DNA of 64,000 bases from Prado023 sp963706875 (GCA_963706875.1 CAVPNW010000023.1:1-64000), one strand, 5' to 3'. Shown: positions 16,666 to 25,340, numbered from the stretch's first letter. Notes: generated by a model not told the origin, from the sequence alone. Made by a program: numbers and translations.

Positions 16666-17547
16666 TCAGGGGTTCGTGAGGACGCCGGTCCCGAGCAGCA
16701 CCAGCACCAGCGTGCCCAGCGCGATCCGGTAGATCACGAACGGCATGTACGAGTTGGTCGACACGTACCGGATCAGCCAGGCGATCACGGCGTACCCGAT
16801 GACGAACGCGATGATCGTGGCCAGGATCGTCGGGCCCCACGCCACCGCGGGGTCCGACCCGATGTCCAGGGCCTGGTAGAAGCCGGAGGCGAGAACCGCG
16901 GGGATCGCCAGGAGGAAGGCATAGCGCGTGGCAGCCTCGCGGGTGTAGCCCATGAACAGGCCCGCGGTGATGGTCGCCCCGGATCGGGAGACCCCGGGGA
17001 TCAGGGCGAGGGCCTGGCAGAGCCCGTAGATGATCCCGTCGCGGACGGTGAGCTCGCCGAGGTCGTGGATCGACCGGGCTGTCCGGTCGGCGATGCCGAG
17101 CAGGATGCCGAAGACGATGAGGGTGAACGAGACCAGGTACAGGTTGCGGGCGACCGTCTCGATCTGGTCGGAGAACACGAACCCCAGCAGGGCGATGGGC
17201 ATCGTGCCGATGATGACCAGCCAGCCCATGCGCACATCCGGGTCGCCCCGGGTCTCCGGGTGGGCGAACTGCCCGAACCATGCCCGCAGGATCCGCCAGA
17301 TGTCCTTCGCGAAGTAGATGACCACCGCCGTCTCGGTGCCGATCTGCGTGACTGCCGTGAAGGCGGCCCCCGGGTCGGACCATCCGAAGAGCTGGGATCC
17401 GATCAGCAGGTGTGCGCTGCTGGAGATCGGCAGGAACTCCGTGAGCCCCTGGAGCACCCCGAGGATCACGGCCTGGGCCCAGGTGATCGGGTCCGTCGTG
17501 GTCGACTCGGTCGTGGTCGCGGCCAGGGAGACCAGGGGTGCCATCAT
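16666..17547 (-). CDS. uppP: Undecaprenyl-diphosphatase (BacA/UppP)
   Basis: A 293-aa integral membrane protein with about eight helices that hydrolyses C55-PP to recycle the lipid carrier for peptidoglycan and other wall polymers. The two family motifs are present: LQGLTEFLPISSSAHL (about residues 33-48) with the catalytic Glu, and PGVSRSGATI (about 186-195) with the catalytic Arg and Ser. The N-terminal stretch of Thr-rich residues is slightly longer than in many homologs. It converges on corA with a 13-nt gap. Confidence 0.96.
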   Translation of the reverse strand: MMAPLVSLAATTTESTTTDPITWAQAVILGVLQGLTEFLPISSSAHLLIGSQLFGWSDPGAAFTAVTQIGTETAVVIYFAKDIWRILRAWFGQFAHPETRGDPDVRMGWLVIIGTMPIALLGFVFSDQIETVARNLYLVSFTLIVFGILLGIADRTARSIHDLGELTVRDGIIYGLCQALALIPGVSRSGATITAGLFMGYTREAATRYAFLLAIPAVLASGFYQALDIGSDPAVAWGPTILATIIAFVIGYAVIAWLIRYVSTNSYMPFVIYRIALGTLVLVLLGTGVLTNP

Positions 17548-17694
17548 CGGGGGCCCTGCTCCCCCACCGGGGCCGGACAGCGGCCCTGCGTCGTCCCGGA
17601 ACTGCCCCGCACCTACGCCTCCTCGTGGCCGTGACGACCTCGCGCCGCGCCGCGCCGAGCCTAGTCGCTCACTGCGCGCCGCTCCCCCACCAGA

Positions 17695-17700
17695 TAGCGT
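17695..17700 (+). promoter_or_regulatory. -10 box of the aldo/keto reductase (leaderless)
   Basis: TAGCGT, 8 nt before ATG 17709. Confidence 0.6.
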
Positions 17701-17708
17701 GGCGCGCC

Positions 17709-18647
17709 ATGGAGAGCAGGGCGGTCGGGCGCAGCGGGCTACAGGTCAGCCGCACAGGTCTGGGAACGATGACCTGGGGTCGCGACACCGACGAGTACGA
17801 GGCCCGGGACCAGTTCTCGCTGTTCATCGAGGCCGGTGGCACCCTGTTCGACACCGCCGATGTGTACGCCTCAGGAGCTGCCGAGGAGCTGCTCGGGACA
17901 CTGGTGGCCGAGGCCGGCGTGCGCGACGACGTGGTGATCGTGACGAAGGCCGGCGGGCGGCGCACGCCCGAGCGCCGGTTCGACGCCTCACGTCGGCATC
18001 TGCTGCGGGCCCTCGACGGGTCGTTGGAGCGGCTGGGGACCGACTTCGTCGACCTGTGGCTGGTGCACGGCTGGGACTCGGCCACGCCGATCGAGGAGAC
18101 GCTGTCGGCGATGGCCGCCGCGCAGGAGTCGGGCAAGGCCCGGTACGTCGGGGTCTCGAACTACGCGCCGTGGCAGCTGGCCCTGGCGGCCTCGACCGGC
18201 GAGCATCGCCACGGGCTGAGCCTGGTGGCCAACGAGGTCGAGTACTCCCTGCTGGCCCGGGAGGGCGAGGACGACATCCTGGGTTCGGCCACGGCGGTGG
18301 GGACGGGCCTCCTGGCGTGGTCGCCCATCGGGCGCGGCGTGCTCACCGGCAAGTACCGCCACGGCACGCCGGCGGACTCCCGGGGGGCATCACCGCACCT
18401 CGGCGGGTTCGTCCGGGAGTACCTCGATGTGCCCCACCGGCGAGTGGTGGACGCGGTGTGCACCGCGGCCGAGGGTCTGGGCGTGGCACCGGTCGAGGTC
18501 GCTGTCGCGTGGGTCAGGGACCGTCCGGGAGTGGCGTCGGTGCTGCTCGGATCGCGGACCGCCGCCCAGCTGCGAGGGGCGCTGCGGGCCGAGGAGCTGA
18601 CGTTGCCCGAGGAGATCCGTGCGGCGCTGGACGAGGTGTCCGCGTAG
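17709..18647 (+). CDS. Aldo/keto reductase
   Basis: A 312-aa NADPH-dependent TIM-barrel oxidoreductase. Expected tetrad: DTADVYASG (Asp and Tyr), VIVTKAGG (Lys) and LVHGWD (His in a WLVHGW context). C-terminal cofactor binding is LLGSRTAAQLRGAL. It resembles the YghZ/Tas and potassium channel beta-type branch that reduces aldehydes; the substrate is open. ATG 17709 with TAGCGT 8 nt before it. It converges on the M20 peptidase with a 10-nt gap. Confidence 0.9.
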   Translation: MESRAVGRSGLQVSRTGLGTMTWGRDTDEYEARDQFSLFIEAGGTLFDTADVYASGAAEELLGTLVAEAGVRDDVVIVTKAGGRRTPERRFDASRRHLLRALDGSLERLGTDFVDLWLVHGWDSATPIEETLSAMAAAQESGKARYVGVSNYAPWQLALAASTGEHRHGLSLVANEVEYSLLAREGEDDILGSATAVGTGLLAWSPIGRGVLTGKYRHGTPADSRGASPHLGGFVREYLDVPHRRVVDAVCTAAEGLGVAPVEVAVAWVRDRPGVASVLLGSRTAAQLRGALRAEELTLPEEIRAALDEVSA

Positions 18648-18657
18648 GTCGTTCGGG

Positions 18658-20022
18658 TCACACGGCCCGCAGGAAGCGGTCGAGCACCCGGACGCCGAAC
18701 TGCAGTCCGTCGATCGGCACCCGCTCGTCGACGCCATGGAAGAGCGCGCCGAAGTCGAGCGTCGGTGGCAGCTGCAGGGGCGCGAAGCCGTAGCAGCGGA
18801 TCCCCAGAAGGGAGAACGCCTTGGCATCGGTGCCCCCGGACAGCGTGTACGGCACGGCGCGGGCGTACGGGTCCTCTGCACGAAGGGCGGCAGCCATCGC
18901 GTCGATCGACGGGCCATCGAAGGTCGTCTCAAGGGCGATGTCGCGCGTGAGGAACTCGCGGGTCACGCGGTCACCGAGCAGCTCGTCGATGGTGGCCAGC
19001 ATCTCGTCCTCGTAGCCGGGCAGGAAGCGCGCGTCCACGTGGGCGGTGGCCTCCCCGGGTATCACGTTCACCTTCGCTCCGGCGTCCAGCATGGTCGGGT
19101 TGACCGTGTTGCTCAGGGTGGCCCCGACGATGCGGGCAAGCGGACCCAGCACCCGTATGAGCTGCTCCGTGTCGTACGGGTCGAGGTCGACACCGAGGGC
19201 ATCAGAGAGCTCGGCCACGAAGGCGCGGGTCGTGTCGGTGACCCGCACCGGGAACCGGTGCTCCCCTAGGCGCGCAACCGCCTGGCACAGCGTCGTGACC
19301 GCGTTGTCGTCGTTGAGCATCGATCCGTGGCCGGCGCGCCCTGCGGCGTGCAGGCGCAGCCACCCGATGCCCTTCTCCGCGGTCTGGACCAGGTACAGGC
19401 GCAGGTCGTCGCGCACGGTCATCGAGAAGCCGCCGACCTCCCCAACCGCCTCGGTCACGCCCGCGAACATGTCCGGCCTGTTGTCGACCAACCAGTGGGA
19501 GCCGTGCGCGCCTCCGGCCTCCTCGTCCGGGAGCAGCAGGAGCACGACGTCCCGGCGGGGCCGGATCCCGGTGCGGCCCCAGTGCCGGGCCACGGCCAGG
19601 ATCATCGCGACCATGTCCTTCATGTCGACCGCCCCGCGGCCCCACACCATGTCGAGGCCGGAGTCGGGGTCGGTGGCGATCTCGGCACCGAACGGAGGAT
19701 GGGTCCAGTCGGATGCCTGTGCGGCGACGACGTCGAGGTGGCCGTGTAGCAGCAGGGCCCGCTGTGCGGCGTCGGACTCTGTGCCCGGGATGCGCACCAC
19801 CATCCCTGCGCGCCTGGCCGACGTCGTGTGGAACGGCTCCGGGTCGAAGCCTGCCTCGCGAAGTGCGGCCTCGGCGTACTCGGCGGCAGCGATCTCGCCG
19901 ACCGTCTCCGGGCGGTCCCCGGCGTTGGTGGTGTCGATGCGGATCAGGTCCCGGATGAGTGTCACCACGTCGGCCTCGGCGTCCGACAGCGGACTCAGGG
20001 CAGGGTCTTGGAGATCGGCCAC
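18658..20022 (-). CDS. M20 family metallopeptidase/deacylase
   Basis: A 454-aa di-zinc hydrolase of the ArgE/DapE/ACY1 group. Metal ligands fit HGHLDVVAA, GRGAVDMKD and LPDEEAGGAHGS; the dimerisation domain lies around residues 200-320 (GRAGHGSML, NVIPGEATAHVDARFLPGYE), and the final metal ligand fits LFHGVDE. It probably cleaves small peptides or N-acyl amino acids. The GTG start at 20022 (MADLQDPALS) is favoured by a CAGGAT box 6 nt upstream. It is divergent from the DUF4916 gene, with the two starts only 72 nt apart. Confidence 0.9.
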   Translation of the reverse strand: MADLQDPALSPLSDAEADVVTLIRDLIRIDTTNAGDRPETVGEIAAAEYAEAALREAGFDPEPFHTTSARRAGMVVRIPGTESDAAQRALLLHGHLDVVAAQASDWTHPPFGAEIATDPDSGLDMVWGRGAVDMKDMVAMILAVARHWGRTGIRPRRDVVLLLLPDEEAGGAHGSHWLVDNRPDMFAGVTEAVGEVGGFSMTVRDDLRLYLVQTAEKGIGWLRLHAAGRAGHGSMLNDDNAVTTLCQAVARLGEHRFPVRVTDTTRAFVAELSDALGVDLDPYDTEQLIRVLGPLARIVGATLSNTVNPTMLDAGAKVNVIPGEATAHVDARFLPGYEDEMLATIDELLGDRVTREFLTRDIALETTFDGPSIDAMAAALRAEDPYARAVPYTLSGGTDAKAFSLLGIRCYGFAPLQLPPTLDFGALFHGVDERVPIDGLQFGVRVLDRFLRAV

Positions 20023-20028
20023 GAGCCC

Positions 20029-20034
20029 ATCCTG
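20029..20034 (-). promoter_or_regulatory. -10 box of the M20 peptidase (leaderless)
   Basis: CAGGAT, 6 nt before GTG 20022. Confidence 0.6.
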
Positions 20035-20081
20035 CCGTGTCCGGGCCGGGTTCGGGTCGCGCGCGGGCGGTCGGGACCATG

Positions 20082-20087
20082 CAGAAT
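20082..20087 (+). promoter_or_regulatory. -10 box of DUF4916 (leaderless)
   Basis: CAGAAT, 7 nt before ATG 20095. Confidence 0.6.
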
Positions 20088-20094
20088 CTCCCCC

Positions 20095-20631
20095 ATGAGT
20101 GAGACCCTCGGTGTGGTGTCCCCCTGGCTCAGCGACGAGGAGCTGTCCGCCGCGCGCGGGACGTTGCCGATCCTGTACGTCGAAGCCGTACCCGTGCGTG
20201 TCGATGCCGCGGGCCGGATCACGGCCGTCGGGCTGCTGCTGCGCGCGCGCCCCGACGGGAGCCTCTCGCGGGCGGTCGTTGCCGGTCGGGTGCTGTACAA
20301 GGAGCGGATCCGCGACGCCCTCATCCGGCACCTGGAGAAGGACCTCGGGCCGGTGGCGCTTCCCCGCCTTCCGGTGTCGATCGCGCCCTTCACCATCGTC
20401 GAGTACTTCCCAGACCCCACGGTCACCGGGTTCCACGACCCACGCCAGCATGCAGTGGCCCTGGCCTACGTGGTGCCGGTCGACGGCGACTGCGAGCCGA
20501 GCCAGTCGGCGATCGACCTCGCGTGGCTCACCCCGGAGGAGGCGACGTCGGAGGCGGTCCTCGCGGAGTTCTCCGGCGGGCAGGACCGGTTGATCCGGTT
20601 GGCGATGGCGTTCGGGGGCCGTCTGCCGTGA
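20095..20631 (+). CDS. DUF4916 (Nudix-like) protein
   Basis: A 178-aa protein very close to the actinobacterial DUF4916 family: WLSDEELSAARGTLPILYVEAVPVRVD near the start, VLYKERIRDALIRHLEKDLGP in the middle and HDPRQHAVALAYVVPVDGDC later. The last segment replaces a standard Nudix box, so catalysis is uncertain. The start at 20095 follows CAGAAT by 7 nt. Confidence 0.88.
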   Translation: MSETLGVVSPWLSDEELSAARGTLPILYVEAVPVRVDAAGRITAVGLLLRARPDGSLSRAVVAGRVLYKERIRDALIRHLEKDLGPVALPRLPVSIAPFTIVEYFPDPTVTGFHDPRQHAVALAYVVPVDGDCEPSQSAIDLAWLTPEEATSEAVLAEFSGGQDRLIRLAMAFGGRLP

Positions 20632-20700
20632 AGTCAGGGCGCCGGGGTTGGGTGGCGTGATCGGGACCAACGGTCCTCATGCAGGGTGGGTCAGCGGGCC

Positions 20701-20706
20701 GACAAT
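20701..20706 (+). promoter_or_regulatory. -10 box of VKOR (leaderless)
   Basis: GACAAT, 6 nt before ATG 20713. Confidence 0.5.
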
Positions 20707-20712
20707 GGCGAC

Positions 20713-21345
20713 ATGAGCACAGTCGTTGAACCGCCGGTCGTGCAGGTAGCCCACGAGTCCCCCGCAGCCCTCGACCGGTCGTCGCGTCGCTGGTGGTGGG
20801 CCATGCTGATCAGCTCACTGCTGGGGATCGCCTCCGGCATGACCACCGTGGTGGAGAAGATCGCCCTGCTCAAGGACCCCGGGCAGGCAGCGTTCTGCGA
20901 CATCAACGCCCAGATCGGGTGCACTCCGGTCCTGCTCGCCCCCCAGTCGTCGGTGCTGGGTCCGCCGAACGCGGCCATCGGAGTGGTGCTGTTCGCGATG
21001 TTCGCCGCCGCCGCCCTGGCGGGGGCCATGGGCACGTGGTTCCCGCGGTCGTACCGGTATGTCCTGCTCGGGCTCGCCGTGTTCTTCGGGCTGTTCCTCA
21101 CCTGGTACATGCAGCAGGTGGCATTCGCCATCGGCTCGCTGTGCCCGTTCTGCGCCGTCTGCGCGGGGTGCGTGATGGTGGTCGTCCTCGCAGCCGTCCG
21201 GCTGGCCGGGGCCGACGTGCACCGCGCTGATCGGGGGGTCGCGGGTGCCGTGGGCACCATGGTGCGCTCTGGGCTGGACGTGATCATCGTGGCCGGCTGG
21301 ACGCTGCTCATAGCCGGCATGCTGTTCGTGGGGATCATGCTCTGA
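20713..21345 (+). CDS. Vitamin K epoxide reductase family protein (VKOR)
   Basis: A 210-aa membrane protein with about five helices. It has the two Cys pairs of VKOR: CDINAQIGC in the periplasmic loop and LCPFCAVC in a helix (CPFC active pair). VKOR re-oxidises DsbA-like enzymes using quinone and supports disulfide formation in secreted proteins. No thioredoxin domain is fused and no DsbA homolog lies in the window, so its partner is elsewhere. ATG 20713 follows GACAAT by 6 nt. The next gene is tRNA-Leu. Confidence 0.92.
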   Translation: MSTVVEPPVVQVAHESPAALDRSSRRWWWAMLISSLLGIASGMTTVVEKIALLKDPGQAAFCDINAQIGCTPVLLAPQSSVLGPPNAAIGVVLFAMFAAAALAGAMGTWFPRSYRYVLLGLAVFFGLFLTWYMQQVAFAIGSLCPFCAVCAGCVMVVVLAAVRLAGADVHRADRGVAGAVGTMVRSGLDVIIVAGWTLLIAGMLFVGIML

Positions 21346-21393
21346 GCCGCTCGCCCCTCGACCGGCGATTGGTGGTCGGTCGTCGATGCTTGC

Positions 21394-21399
21394 TATCCT
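21394..21399 (+). promoter_or_regulatory. Probable -10 box of tRNA-Leu
   Basis: TATCCT with an upstream TG (extended -10), 36 nt before the mature tRNA 5' end. A weak TTGGTG 19 nt further upstream could be the -35. Confidence 0.5.
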
Positions 21400-21435
21400 G
21401 TGCGGGCTCCCACGGTGCTGCTGTGGGGACACCTC

Positions 21436-21519
21436 GTCCGGGTGGCGGAATAGGCAGACGCGCTAGCTTGAGGTGCTAGTGCCCTCAGGGGCATGGGGGT
21501 TCAAGTCCCCCCTCGGACA
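21436..21519 (+). tRNA. tRNA-Leu (GAG)
   Basis: 84-nt type II tRNA. The acceptor stem GTCCGGG pairs with CCTCGGAC's 3' arm; the anticodon stem CTAGC/GCTAG encloses TTGAGGT, anticodon GAG. The long variable arm TGCCCTCAGGGGCA and T-loop TTCAAGT follow. CCA is not encoded. It reads the Leu codons CUC and CUU. Confidence 0.97.
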
Positions 21520-21525
21520 CCGACA

Positions 21526-21571
21526 CGAAGGCCCTCGACCCCGCATGCGCTGAGCGGTTCGGGGGCCTTCG
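21526..21571 (+). terminator. Probable terminator of tRNA-Leu
   Basis: CGAAGGCCC (21526-21534) pairs with GGGCCTTCG (21563-21571), with further partial pairing inside; it begins 7 nt after the tRNA. There is no strong T-tract. Confidence 0.5.
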
Positions 21572-21659
21572 GCGATACCACGGCTCAGCGGGCACGGCTC
21601 AGCTGTGGCCCAAGGCGCGCCATGCGTCCGGCGTCGTCACGGCGGACAACGCGAGTGTC

Positions 21660-21665
21660 TACGCT
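21660..21665 (+). promoter_or_regulatory. -10 box of the GNAT gene (leaderless)
   Basis: TACGCT, 7 nt before GTG 21673; decides this start. Confidence 0.6.
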
Positions 21666-21672
21666 GTCGATC

Positions 21673-22119
21673 GTGGAGCTGGTCGTGCGTGTTGCTGAGC
21701 TCGATGAGGTGCGGCCCCTGCAGCGTGCGGTGCTGAGGCCCAACGGGCCGCTGCCCGGGGACCGTCCGCCCTCGGCGGACGCCCTGCACGTGGCGGCGTT
21801 GCGGAACGGGTCCGTGATCGGGGCGGCGACGCTGCTGCCCGAGGAGTGGCCCGGGCCGGGCGTCGTCCGGCATCCCTCGTGGCGCCTGCGGGCCATGGTC
21901 GTCGCCGAGGCCGAGCGGGGCACCGGGGTCGGTCGTGCGGTCCTTGATCGGGCGGTGGAGCTCGCGGTCTCGCAGGGCGTGGGCTCGTTGTGGGCCGAAG
22001 CCCGGTCGTCGGCACTCGGGTTCTACGAGCGCACGGGCTGGACGGTGGACGGCGATGAGTGGATCAAGGCGGGGATCGGGCCGCACCGCTACATCCATCG
22101 GGACCTGGGATCGCCGTAG
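21673..22119 (+). CDS. GNAT acetyltransferase
   Basis: A 148-aa N-acetyltransferase. The acetyl-CoA motif A is LRAMVVAEAERGTGVGRAVLDRAV (the RGTGVGR loop binds the pyrophosphate), followed by SLWAEARSSALGFYERTGW, a typical motif B. Acceptor unknown; these small single-domain GNATs often modify antibiotics, amines or peptides. GTG 21673 is preferred to 21655 because TACGCT ends 7 nt upstream. It is followed by the DMT exporter, 9 nt away. Confidence 0.85.
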   Translation: MELVVRVAELDEVRPLQRAVLRPNGPLPGDRPPSADALHVAALRNGSVIGAATLLPEEWPGPGVVRHPSWRLRAMVVAEAERGTGVGRAVLDRAVELAVSQGVGSLWAEARSSALGFYERTGWTVDGDEWIKAGIGPHRYIHRDLGSP

Positions 22120-22122
22120 TCT
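22117..22122 (+). promoter_or_regulatory. -10 box of the DMT exporter (leaderless)
   Basis: TAGTCT, 6 nt before GTG 22129; overlaps the end of the GNAT gene. Confidence 0.6.
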
Positions 22123-22128
22123 GACGCG

Positions 22129-23034
22129 GTGGGATCGACAGGGGTGGCCGCTCCAGCGCACATGACGCGGCAGGCATGGCTGCTGTTCGCCGCGATGTCG
22201 GTCATCTGGGGCATCCCCTACCTGCTGATCAAGGTTGCCGTCGCCGAGCTCACTCCGGCCGCCGTCGCCGGGTCACGGACGTTGCTGGCCGCCGTCATCC
22301 TGATCCCCCTTGCCGCCCACCTGGGAGCGCTTCGGCCCGCACTCCGGCTCTGGAAGTGGGTCGTCGCGTTCGGACTGCTGGAGATGGCAGGGCCCTGGTT
22401 GCTTCTCGGGCACGCCGAGATCCGCGTGACAAGTGGGTTCGCCGGGCTGATGCTGGCAACGGTGCCGCTCTTCGGCGTGCTGATCGCCCGGCTCCGCGGC
22501 GATCCGCACGCCTTCGCACCGGTGCGGTTGCGCGGACTCGGCGTGGGGATCGTGGGCGTGGCCTGCCTGGTCGGGATCGACTCGCTCGCTGGGCACATCG
22601 ACGTGCTGTCCGTCGTGGAGCTGCTGCTGGTCGCGGTGGGCTATGCCGCGGCGCCGGTCATCGCCAACACCGTCCTGGCCGACGTGCCGTCGATCGGCGT
22701 CATCGCGGTCTCGGTTGCGGTGGTGGCCGTGGTCTACCTGCCGTGGACTGCGGCCGGCTTCGCCGGGGGTGGGGTCTCGGCCGAGGTGCTGGCGGCGGTG
22801 GTGGTGTTGGGCCTGGTGTGCACGGCGCTCGCGTTCATCCTGTTCTTCCGGCTGATCGCACTCGCGGGACCCGTGCGGGCCACAGTGATCACGTTCATCA
22901 ATCCAGCGGTCGCGATCGGACTCGGGCTCCTGGTCCTCGGTGAGCCGCTGACATGGGGCATGGCCCTCGGGTTCCCCCTCGTGCTGCTGGGTGCCTACTG
23001 GGCGACCCGGTCCCCTGCGCCCGCCGCATCGTGA
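22129..23034 (+). CDS. DMT-superfamily exporter (EamA)
   Basis: A 301-aa membrane protein with ten helices in two EamA repeats; signature segments are MSVIWGIPYLLIKVAV at the start and LFFRLIALAGPVRATVITFINP in repeat two. Members export amino acids, metabolites or drugs; the substrate is unresolved. TAGTCT lies 6 nt before GTG 22129, which favours this start over ATG 22162. The close GNAT neighbour could form a modify-and-export pair, but that is inference. Confidence 0.88.
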   Translation: MGSTGVAAPAHMTRQAWLLFAAMSVIWGIPYLLIKVAVAELTPAAVAGSRTLLAAVILIPLAAHLGALRPALRLWKWVVAFGLLEMAGPWLLLGHAEIRVTSGFAGLMLATVPLFGVLIARLRGDPHAFAPVRLRGLGVGIVGVACLVGIDSLAGHIDVLSVVELLLVAVGYAAAPVIANTVLADVPSIGVIAVSVAVVAVVYLPWTAAGFAGGGVSAEVLAAVVVLGLVCTALAFILFFRLIALAGPVRATVITFINPAVAIGLGLLVLGEPLTWGMALGFPLVLLGAYWATRSPAPAAS

Positions 23035-23046
23035 TCCTGGGGCACG

Positions 23047-23568
23047 TCAGCCCTCGCGCGCGAATACGAGGTCTCCGTCCACGAGCGATTCGGGGACCCG
23101 GCGGTAGGGGCTTGGCTGCTGGACGAATCCGAGCGCTCGCAGCAGCCCGATCGAACGGGTGTTCGCGGGGTCCACGGTGGCCCACACCTCGCTCACGCCG
23201 TGGGTCCTGTCGAGGTGGGCCACCAGCCAGGCGGTGGCCTCGGTCCCGTAGCCCTGCCCCCAGAACTCAGGGCCCAGGACCCACGCGGCCTCCGCCCATC
23301 CGTCGTGGACGGTGGCCTGGATCTGTCCGATGATCCGGTCGTCGAGCTCCGTCGAACGGACCGTGAAGTCGAGCCATTCCTGATCTGTCGAACCCGGTGG
23401 CGGACCGGCGATGAGCCCTTGGATCCTCACGCGAAGTGCTTCCAGCGTGGTCACATCGGGACCACCGATGAACTGTCCCACTTCAGGATGGTTCAGGGCT
23501 GCGAAGAGCCCCGGGGCGTCGCTGATGTCCAGTGTGGACAGCTTCAACCTCCGCGTCGACCAGGTCAT
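23047..23568 (-). CDS. GNAT acetyltransferase (RimJ/RimL-like)
   Basis: A 173-aa acetyltransferase with the ribosomal-protein Ser/Ala N-acetyltransferase layout: STRRLKLSTL at the start, AAWVLGPEFWGQGYGTEA as motif A (GQGYGT binds acetyl-CoA) and VWATVDPANTRSIGLLRALGF as motif B. The acceptor is open: a protein N-terminus or a small molecule. ATG 23568 avoids an extended N-terminus that has no homology. It converges on the DMT gene (12-nt gap). Confidence 0.87.
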   Translation of the reverse strand: MTWSTRRLKLSTLDISDAPGLFAALNHPEVGQFIGGPDVTTLEALRVRIQGLIAGPPPGSTDQEWLDFTVRSTELDDRIIGQIQATVHDGWAEAAWVLGPEFWGQGYGTEATAWLVAHLDRTHGVSEVWATVDPANTRSIGLLRALGFVQQPSPYRRVPESLVDGDLVFAREG

Positions 23569-23649
23569 GGGCGAAGTCAAGCACCTCGCGTCCGTCATCC
23601 ACATCCGTCCGTCGGGTCGCACGAGGACGGCTGGACGGTCGAACCCCTG

Positions 23650-23748
23650 CCGAGCTCAGGACTGCGCTGGACCAGCCCTCTGGGCACCACCCGGGACACC
23701 TGGCCCGACACCGACCACGCCCACCAGGAGCACACCACCGCAGCCTGA
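23650..23748 (+). pseudogene. Possible 3' remnant of a DUF222/HNH endonuclease
   Basis: The 196-bp gap between the GNAT and decarboxylase genes holds no full gene, but one plus-strand frame ends SGLRWTSPLGTTRDTWPDTD and stops at 23746-23748. That tail resembles the ends of actinobacterial DUF222 HNH proteins (TWTSPLG-like). About 30 residues are too few for certainty. Confidence 0.28.
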
Positions 23749-23764
23749 CGGGGGATGAGCTCGA

Positions 23765-25276
23765 CTACGGCTGCCGGCGTGACCTGACGACGTGCAGCGT
23801 CGCGAGCGTGGGATCCGCGGAATAGGCGATCCGGTTGCCTGCCCGAAGCGACAGGTCCAGGGCTTCAAGGGTCTCGACGGTGATCTCCTCCCCGGGCACC
23901 AGCACAGGCACACCCGGGGGGTAGGGCGCCACGAGCTCCGCGCTGATCCGTCCGACCGCCTCGGCGCGGTCGATCACCTCGTAGTCCGCGAAGAAGGCGT
24001 CGCGGGGCGACATCACGGTCGGCGGGAGGGCCCAGCCGCCGAACGCCTCGGACCGGGGTGGACATGACGCTTCGGTAAGCCCCTGCACAGCGGCGAGGAT
24101 CCCCTCGACGAGGCGGTCGACGGTCGTGGCGTCGTCGGTGAGGCCCACCTGGGCAACGAGGGTGTCCCGGTCAGCCATCTCCACTGGAACCCCGTGAGCG
24201 AGCAACTCCTGCTCGACGTCGAGGCCGTTGCCTCCCGACCCCATGAAGTGGACCACGAGCTTGGCGGGATCGAAGCGCCCCGGCGGGTGATCCTCGGGGG
24301 CTGGGACGTGCAGCCCGGCAGCTGTCAACCGCGTGCGCGCATCGGCGACCAGCCCAGCGACCGAGGAAAGGCAGGCGCGGCCATCCGACGAGGCCAGGAA
24401 CGCCCTTGCGGCATCGATGCTCGCCAGGATCGCCCCCGAAGGGCTGGTCGTATGGGTGGCCTCGAATGCCCGCTCGAGCCGATCGGCATCGATCCGCTCG
24501 GTGCGCGTCAGGACGAGGGACGCCTGGCTGAACGCGGGCAGCATCTTGTGGGCGCTGGTGACCATCGCGTCAGCGCCGGCCTGCAGGGCGTGCTGGGGAT
24601 ACCCGGGGGCGAAACCCAGGTGCGCCCCCCACGCCTGGTCCACGACGACCGGGATGCCCAATTCATGGGAAGCGGCGGTGATCGCCGGCAGGTCCGAGAG
24701 GGTGCCCTGGTAGCTGGGCTCGGTGCACATGAGTGCGACGGCGTCCGGATTCCCGGCAAGGGCGAGCCGGACGGTTGCCGGGTCGAGACCGAGCGGTGCG
24801 CCTGTGACCGGGTCGGTCATGACCTCGATCCAGATCGGTCGCAACCCTGCCAGCACCAGCCCGGACAGGACGCTGCGATGGGCGTTCCGCGCGACCAGCA
24901 CCGAGTCTCCTGGCTGTCCGAGCGTCAGGCACAGGACCTGGTTGGCGTGGGTGGAGCCCCCCGTCGAGAACCGGCACATGTCGGCCCCCCAGAGGTCGGC
25001 AGCCAGTCCCTCGGCCTCACGCAGCACTCCCCCGGTCAGCTTGACGGTGTCAAGCCCGCCGTAGAGCGGCACGTCGGCGTCCAGCAGCCGACCGAGGTCG
25101 GGATGGAGTCGGTCGGCGCGCCGCTTGTGCCCCGGGATCGTGAACGGAGCAGCATCGGACCCCACGACCTGCCTCCACGCCCGGAACATTGGCGCGTCGT
25201 CCATCCACCCCGCAGTCCCAGTCGCTGCGCCGGCTGGCCCCGGACGAGCACCTGATGGGCCGGGCGCATCGCTCAT
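23765..25276 (-). CDS. Orn/Lys/Arg decarboxylase-fold PLP enzyme
   Basis: A 503-aa fold-type I PLP enzyme. The major domain covers about residues 30-330, with PFTIPGHKRR near the start, STGGSTHANQ, VVVDQAWGAHL, and the PLP lysine in VTSAHKMLPAFSQ. The Orn/Lys/Arg decarboxylase C-terminal domain follows (AELVAPYPPGVPVLVPGEEI). It probably decarboxylates lysine, arginine or ornithine. ATG 25276 follows CAGGAT by 6 nt. It is the third gene of a same-strand set with the DHPS-like and RibD-like genes; the 64-nt gap and own promoter suggest it can be expressed alone. Confidence 0.88.
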   Translation of the reverse strand: MSDAPGPSGARPGPAGAATGTAGWMDDAPMFRAWRQVVGSDAAPFTIPGHKRRADRLHPDLGRLLDADVPLYGGLDTVKLTGGVLREAEGLAADLWGADMCRFSTGGSTHANQVLCLTLGQPGDSVLVARNAHRSVLSGLVLAGLRPIWIEVMTDPVTGAPLGLDPATVRLALAGNPDAVALMCTEPSYQGTLSDLPAITAASHELGIPVVVDQAWGAHLGFAPGYPQHALQAGADAMVTSAHKMLPAFSQASLVLTRTERIDADRLERAFEATHTTSPSGAILASIDAARAFLASSDGRACLSSVAGLVADARTRLTAAGLHVPAPEDHPPGRFDPAKLVVHFMGSGGNGLDVEQELLAHGVPVEMADRDTLVAQVGLTDDATTVDRLVEGILAAVQGLTEASCPPRSEAFGGWALPPTVMSPRDAFFADYEVIDRAEAVGRISAELVAPYPPGVPVLVPGEEITVETLEALDLSLRAGNRIAYSADPTLATLHVVRSRRQP

Positions 25277-25282
25277 GCGGAG

Positions 25283-25288
25283 ATCCTG
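25283..25288 (-). promoter_or_regulatory. -10 box of the decarboxylase (leaderless)
   Basis: CAGGAT, 6 nt before ATG 25276. Confidence 0.6.
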
Positions 25289-25340
25289 CCGCATCAGCAC
25301 GACCCGCCCCCCTGCAGGGCTCGGAGCCGGCGGGACCGTG

